A stretch of DNA of 64,000 bases from Saxidomus purpurata (Eukaryota; Mollusca; Bivalvia; Venerida; Veneridae), in assembly GCA_022818135.1 (NCBI GenBank), contig JAFMSR010000019.1:29022993-29086992 (forward strand). Direction: 5' to 3'. Below, piece by piece: positions 59,091 through 64,000 of the stretch. A program made the translations under genes and the position numbers. Under the pieces are notes generated by a model. That model ran no database searches and was not told where the DNA came from. It worked only from the letters and a program-made list of their open reading frames with translations. Numbering within the stretch: position 1 is the stretch's first letter; each line of letters opens with the position of its first letter.

Positions 59091-59299
59091 AGTTCTGTAT
59101 CGGTATTTGTCCTTCCAGTCTTCCGACCGACAATAACCTTTTACTACCGACCTCAAACTGTTTTAAAAGAAAATGTGTTTTGTGTTTTCTCGAATAAACT
59201 ACGTCAAAATAGAATAAACATAAAAAAGCTGCCGACTGACCAACCTATTTTGTTTGGCAAGTAGACCCGAAACAAACATTTGTGGGCCTTAACAACTCT

Positions 59300-60794
59300 T
59301 TAATCCTTTAATAGCATTTCATCAAAACTTTGAAGCCGAAGACGCCCACACGGCCCTATCTTTGTCTGCGATGATTGTGGAGAACTAACGCTAATTTGTG
59401 CGCTAGCAGAATCTTTTGCTTGAATCGGTGGTTCTTCAGAATTTCTTTGAACATACCAAATGTCCTCAGAAACGAATACATTTCTGATATTGTTTATACT
59501 TCCATCAGACTTACTTGCGATATTGCAACAGGATTTGTCTTTGATTGAGTTGCTTTCGTATTTTTTTATTTCTTGACCTAATGGTTTCTTGTTTGCAGTA
59601 CAGTTATTAAAATCAGTTAAGGTTTCAAATTGTTTCCTTGCTTCTTGTAAAACTTTGCTTATATCTGCTGAAACTGACAAATTTCTCTTTCGTTTATCCG
59701 CTGTTGATTTTGAAAACCTGCTGTCTGACTTCGGTTTCCTTTCAGGTGGCTTTACATCATCATCAAGGGAACGGTGTTGTTGGTAAAGCATATTATCACT
59801 ACCATCAACAACACTAGCAGGGTATTCATTCGCTGACATTTTACATCCTTTCTTTTCAAGAAAATCTTCACTTGGCCTTTCGACAATATTTGAATGTATG
59901 TCCCCGTTCTGAGTTAGATCATTATGTGGCTTATCACAGATTTGTGTTTTATGTCTATCCTTAACCGGTATTCTTTCCTGGTATTTATGTATATGAGAAC
60001 TATTTGTATCATGCTTAGAACTATATCCATGGCTTGTTGTTGTGATGAAACTGTTTTCATTGTCACATATAGAAACATAGCTTAAATCTGTTGTTTTATG
60101 TTTTAGAATTCCATGTGGTTGATCATCCTTGTTACTTGGCTGTAGACGATGTGTCCTGGGACTCGCACTTCTAGCCCGTCTCATTTTACCCATCTTTGTT
60201 GTTATTGCCCTACCTCTTCTTTCAGGATTCGCGGTTTCATTCAGCTCACAATAGTCTGTCCTGACTCTTATAGCGTCCTTATCGGAAGTTATATTGTCGG
60301 AGAATGTAACATGTTTAGAAGAATGGGACGTGGCGCACTTGTTTTGTATATCACCATTTTTAATTCCCTCTACTTCATAGCTCAAAGAAATGTTTTCAAT
60401 ACCTGAATTATTTGCTTTCATTGACCTTAGAATAGCAAAGGGATCAATGTCCTGGTTCTTGCAAAAGCCATTATGTTCAGACGTACATATATGTAAAACA
60501 TTTTTTGTTATGCCATTCTTTGGAGACTTTGTCCGGCCACCGTCTGTAAAATGTACAGACTCTTGTAAGGAAATCGATGATTCATTTATCTTTTTGTCAA
60601 TTGTGTTTTCATTTCCACGTTCTCTTAACTCCTTTACTATGATATTTCCAAGTGTTTTCATTTGTTCGAGTGCTGGGAACAGTCCTTTGTTTGCTTCAAA
60701 TACGATCTGTTTAGCTGCAATTTTTTTCATCTCCTCAGCTAGTTCGTATTTTGTCTCTTTGATGACTTTCTCATTACTTGAACAGGTATTGGCT
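59300..60794 (-). CDS. TRIM-like coiled-coil protein, last exon with long disordered tail
   Basis: The exon starts in phase 2 after TTTTACCAG and reads 497 codons to a stop, continuing the coiled-coil exon at 62353-62654. Its first 50-60 residues finish the helical region (E-M-K-K-I-A-A-K and L-E-Q-M-K-T-L). The rest is rich in Ser, Asn, Asp and Lys, with a basic patch R-R-A-R-S-A-S-P-R (about 20 residues before G-I-L-K-H-K) and a second at D-K-R-K-R. It ends R-L-R-L-Q-S-F-D-E-M-L-L-K-D. No NHL, B30.2, filamin or other known TRIM C-terminal domain is visible. Function unknown; the basic clusters could be nuclear localisation signals. Confidence 0.75.
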
Positions 60795-61689
60795 CTGGTA
60801 AAATGAAAAAAGTACGATTAAAATCAAGTTTAATGCACTACCTTTGTAACGTCTTTTCTGATTGCTTGTGGCATTTAAATTTGTGACTGTTAAATAACGT
60901 ACCTGTATATACATGTATCATGGTTCTAAATATAAAGCGATTGTTACATGTAATCATGGTATTTGAGAGTATTCTGCGTTAGAACAGGGTTAACAGTTAA
61001 GTGATTTTGACATTTGCGGTAGTATATACGGTTTTTAATTGTTGGAGGCTAAAGCCGTATCCGTTATATGCTTGATATAATTATTTAATACGCGAATGGT
61101 GATTTTTGCATTATAGCTTTCGTAAACGCCGACACTTAACCTGTCAAGTTATTAATGTTATATACAAAATTAAGATTAAATTAACATTTTACATTACAAT
61201 GTTTTAATAGTAAAATGTATTTATATTTGACAGCTTTATTTAACGTTTAACATAATCAATTCAGTATTGTGCGAGAAGACATTCAAACTTTACCAAATTT
61301 AACGTTTAACGTCCCATGATTACATTGAAACTCTCATACAGTTTGTATTCATGCATGCATGCACAATATGTACACGTGTTTACGTACGTAGATATGTTCA
61401 TACATACGCGTTATCATAACTAAATGATGCGCTGTATTTGTAGCATGTCATTTCGATTTTTTAACGCTACGTATTGAGGTGTCGTTTTGTACAATAAGTT
61501 GTCAATTTCCAAATAATGATTATCAAAAGTTATATCATTAAAGATCCAACTCGCTTTTTATTTAAGATAGAAACGTGTAAAAATCGGGCCCAGAAAATTT
61601 GTTTCCTGTATCCGTAATTTGCTACATGTATATCCGGAATCGGGATATACGGAGTTTACTGTATATGTTAAATTGGCCTTAGTTTAGCG

Positions 61690-62352
61690 TACCCTTTTTA
61701 GAGAAATCATTTTTTCAGCTTTTCGTTGTAAAAGTATTCGTTAATTCATTATTCAGCCTACCCTTCTAAGTGAAATCGTTTATTCAGCCTACATTTCCAA
61801 GAGAAATCGTTTATCCAGCCTACCTTTTTAAGTGAAATCGCTTTTTCCAGCTTACCTTTCTAAATGGAATCGTTTATTCAGCCTACCTTTGTAAGTGAAA
61901 TCGTTTATTCAGGGCTTCGTTCTAAGTGAAATCTTTTATATAGCCTACCTTTCTAAATGGAATCGTTTATTCAGCTTACCTTTGTAAGTGAAATCGTTTA
62001 TTCAGCGTTTCGTTCTAAGTGAAATCTTTTATTTAGCCTACCTTTCTAAATGAAATCATTTTTTAGCCTACCTTTCTAAGTGGAATCATTTAATCAGCCT
62101 ACCTTCGAAAGTGAAATCGTTTATTCAGCCTTTCGATCTTAGTGAAATCATTTATTCAGCCTACCTTTCTCAGTAAAATCATTTATTCAGCCAACCTTTC
62201 TAAGTAAAATCATTTATTCAGCCTACCTTTCTAAGTAAAATCATTTATTCAGCCTACCTTTGAAAGTGAAATCGTTTATTCAGCCTTTCATTCTAAGTGA
62301 GATCGTTTATTTAGCTTACCTTTTTTTAAGTGAAACCACTTAATATGCTTAC
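61690..62352 (-). repeat. 31-bp minisatellite carrying splice-donor-like sequence in each unit
   Basis: About 20 units of about 31 bp on the minus strand, each reading AAAGGTAGGCTGAATAAACG and then ATTTCACTTAG. The copies nearest the exon read AAAGGTAAGC, identical to the real donor at 62353. About 15 units keep a usable GTAGGC or GTAAGC. Confidence 0.85.
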
Positions 62353-62654
62353 CTTTCCAAAAGAGATCGACTATTTGTTAAAACATTATGTACGTTCTCT
62401 TTTTCACTAGAATAAAGCTCCTTTAGATCATTGAGAACTTTCTTTTCCAATTTCTTAAGACGCAGATCAATTTGGATCCTCACTATTTCAATATCCTTCT
62501 TGACGAGCCCCTCAGAATATTTCAGCAGGCTCAAACATTCTCGTCCCTTCTGCTCAATCCCAGCAACAAAACGTTTCAGCTTATACAATGAGTCTTCGTA
62601 TCCTTCCATATGATTGGCTGTTGTTAAAATTTGATGGTTGAACTTTACACGATT
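62353..62654 (-). CDS. TRIM-like coiled-coil exon
   Basis: Phase 0 start after GTTTTAACAG, phase 2 end at GGAAAG before GTAAGC, matching the phase 2 start of the 60794 exon. It encodes about 100 residues of heptad-like helix (Y-K-L-K-R-F-V, L-K-Y-S-E-G-L-V-K-K-D-I, L-R-L-K-K-L-E-K-K-V-L-N-D-L) that resembles the B-box coiled-coil of molluscan TRIM proteins. RING and B-box exons are not in the window and would lie past 64000. If ATG at 62609 is the true start, the protein is a coiled-coil protein without RING. Confidence 0.65.
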
Positions 62655-64000
62655 CTGTTAAAACAACATTAATGTTCTTTGAATCTTATAGGTTCCCATC
62701 ACTTATGACAGGTCAAAAGTACCATCACTTGCGATTTTTAAATCAGATGTTTTGTACATGTACATGTCTTAATGTACATTTGAATCTAACAGATTCTCAC
62801 AATATACATAGCAATTTAAAGTTTCCGTCATTTGTGACTCATCAGTCAACCACTGAATACGTGCACATGCCTTCATATGCGTAAATCACTTTTTATAGTA
62901 TCTTCTTATACAAAAACGTTTCACTGTAGCTATCCAACAACATGTATCTTGCTAAGTAAAATATTAAAACTATTAATGTTTCGGTATCCTTTCAAATTAT
63001 TTAAATTATTTCTTCACTAAATACGAATACTGTCAATGACTCAGTGTGAAACTTCCATACAGACGGTATTATCACGTAAATGCTAATTTATTATTAAATG
63101 CTTTGATTACTGTATATAAGGAAGCGATCGTTTGATGTATTCTAATTTATACAATAGTGACATAACGTCGTGTCGGAAGTGACCGGTCAACTTATAATAA
63201 ATACATTTATTCAATATATAAGGATCTGCACATTGATCGACGTTAAGATGTCATTAAGACCTACTTATTTAGTATTAATATGTATTAAAAGCACGCCATT
63301 TGTGGTGTGTCGTACATTGTACTTTGTGTTGTTCAGCTGCATGAACACGCTGTAATGAGTGTCTTTTTCGTTTGAAATGTACACACGATTTGTCGAAACA
63401 TCAAACACTTCTTTTCATTATCATCAAGAATACAAGACAAAAAAAATCCAGACATAATTGTTGTACTACTTTAGACATTTCTTACAATCCAGTGTGTATA
63501 TTCCTATGTGTTGTTCATCGATGCATATATATGTTTTATCCTTAATTAAAGCAAATGGTTAAAGACTCACTATTTTTTAACAGAACGTTTATGTACTTTA
63601 CATTGTTCAGTACATTATATCAGTCAAATAGAATCATTTGTGTATTCGAGTCTTTATTTCATAGCAACTAGCAAACTTGAAGTTATTATGACTAGTATTA
63701 GGTCTATTCAGTAACTTGACTAACAAAACCACACGTGTGCATACGATCCAACACGTAACTAAACGTGTGAAAGTATAAATGTAGCAGAGCTAAATTTTAG
63801 ACTAATTTATTGTTCTTCATATGTTTTTAATTTGTTCTATTCAGTCATGGTGTTCACCAGGTTAGTTACTGGTTATGTACGGTAAGGGACCGTACAGACA
63901 GTGTTTTTAGTCATGTATAGTTATTCTTCCTTTCTCGTCCAATCGTTGTGCAGTATTCTTCAGTTCTGATCACATGATTATGTACATGAAAAACCCTGCT
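62655..64000. other. Probable intron or upstream region of the TRIM-like gene
   Basis: No Cys/His motif of a B-box or RING exon seen on the minus strand, and no supported gene on the plus strand. Confidence 0.4.

Overview
The window is eukaryotic, AT-rich, intron-rich and crowded with repeats. It most likely comes from a bivalve mollusc, probably a heterodont clam. The reasons are GTAAGT/AG introns, hairpin-ended tandem arrays of the sort known from bivalve genomes (GGACGGACG runs next to a GACCACTTCGTGGTC-type palindrome), and SRCR, complement-control (CCP), TRIM-like and alpha-1,2-fucosyltransferase genes. The species call is inference. Two 500-base runs of N (23872-24371 and 58296-58795) are assembly gaps.

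The centrepiece is one large minus-strand gene with at least 31 exons between 58175 and 25523, about 1,811 codons in phase across every junction. Domain order is CCP-SRCR, CCP-SRCR-SRCR, CCP-SRCR-SRCR-SRCR, CCP-SRCR, seven more CCPs, one EB/EGF-like module, NIDO, AMOP. Every CCP is one phase 1-1 exon. Every SRCR is split over two exons (phase 1-2, then 2-1), the group A arrangement. The 5' end (signal peptide) and 3' end (expected vWD and membrane anchor) are not visible; both sides run into the N gaps. I know of no named gene with this order. It joins a sponge-aggregation-receptor-like SRCR/CCP ectodomain to the NIDO-AMOP core of MUC4, SUSD2 and Mesh.

Left part (1-23.9 kb, plus strand unless noted): a foldback-like composite element (2.68-5.13 kb) surrounds a tRNA-like tandem array. 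A stem-region relic (7.7-8.0 kb) precedes an intact intronless GT11 alpha-1,2-fucosyltransferase gene (9.6-10.8 kb). Next come a mariner-like MITE, a decayed non-LTR retrotransposon with RNase H (13.4-16.75 kb) and a repeat called here element A. Element A is split by a young, 5'-truncated non-LTR retrotransposon on the minus strand with an open 794-codon RT/RNase H frame and a perfect 13-bp target duplication.

Right part: introns of the big gene hold a TTAA-flanked TIR element with a second element A copy, a Penelope-like RT fragment, four copies of one TA-targeting MITE family, three hairpin-ended arrays and a 29-bp minisatellite with higher-order structure. Upstream of the big gene on the same strand lie the last two exons of a TRIM-like coiled-coil gene (62654-59300). 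The intron between them opens with a 31-bp minisatellite whose units repeat the splice-donor sequence. No CRISPR array, rRNA or convincing tRNA gene was seen.
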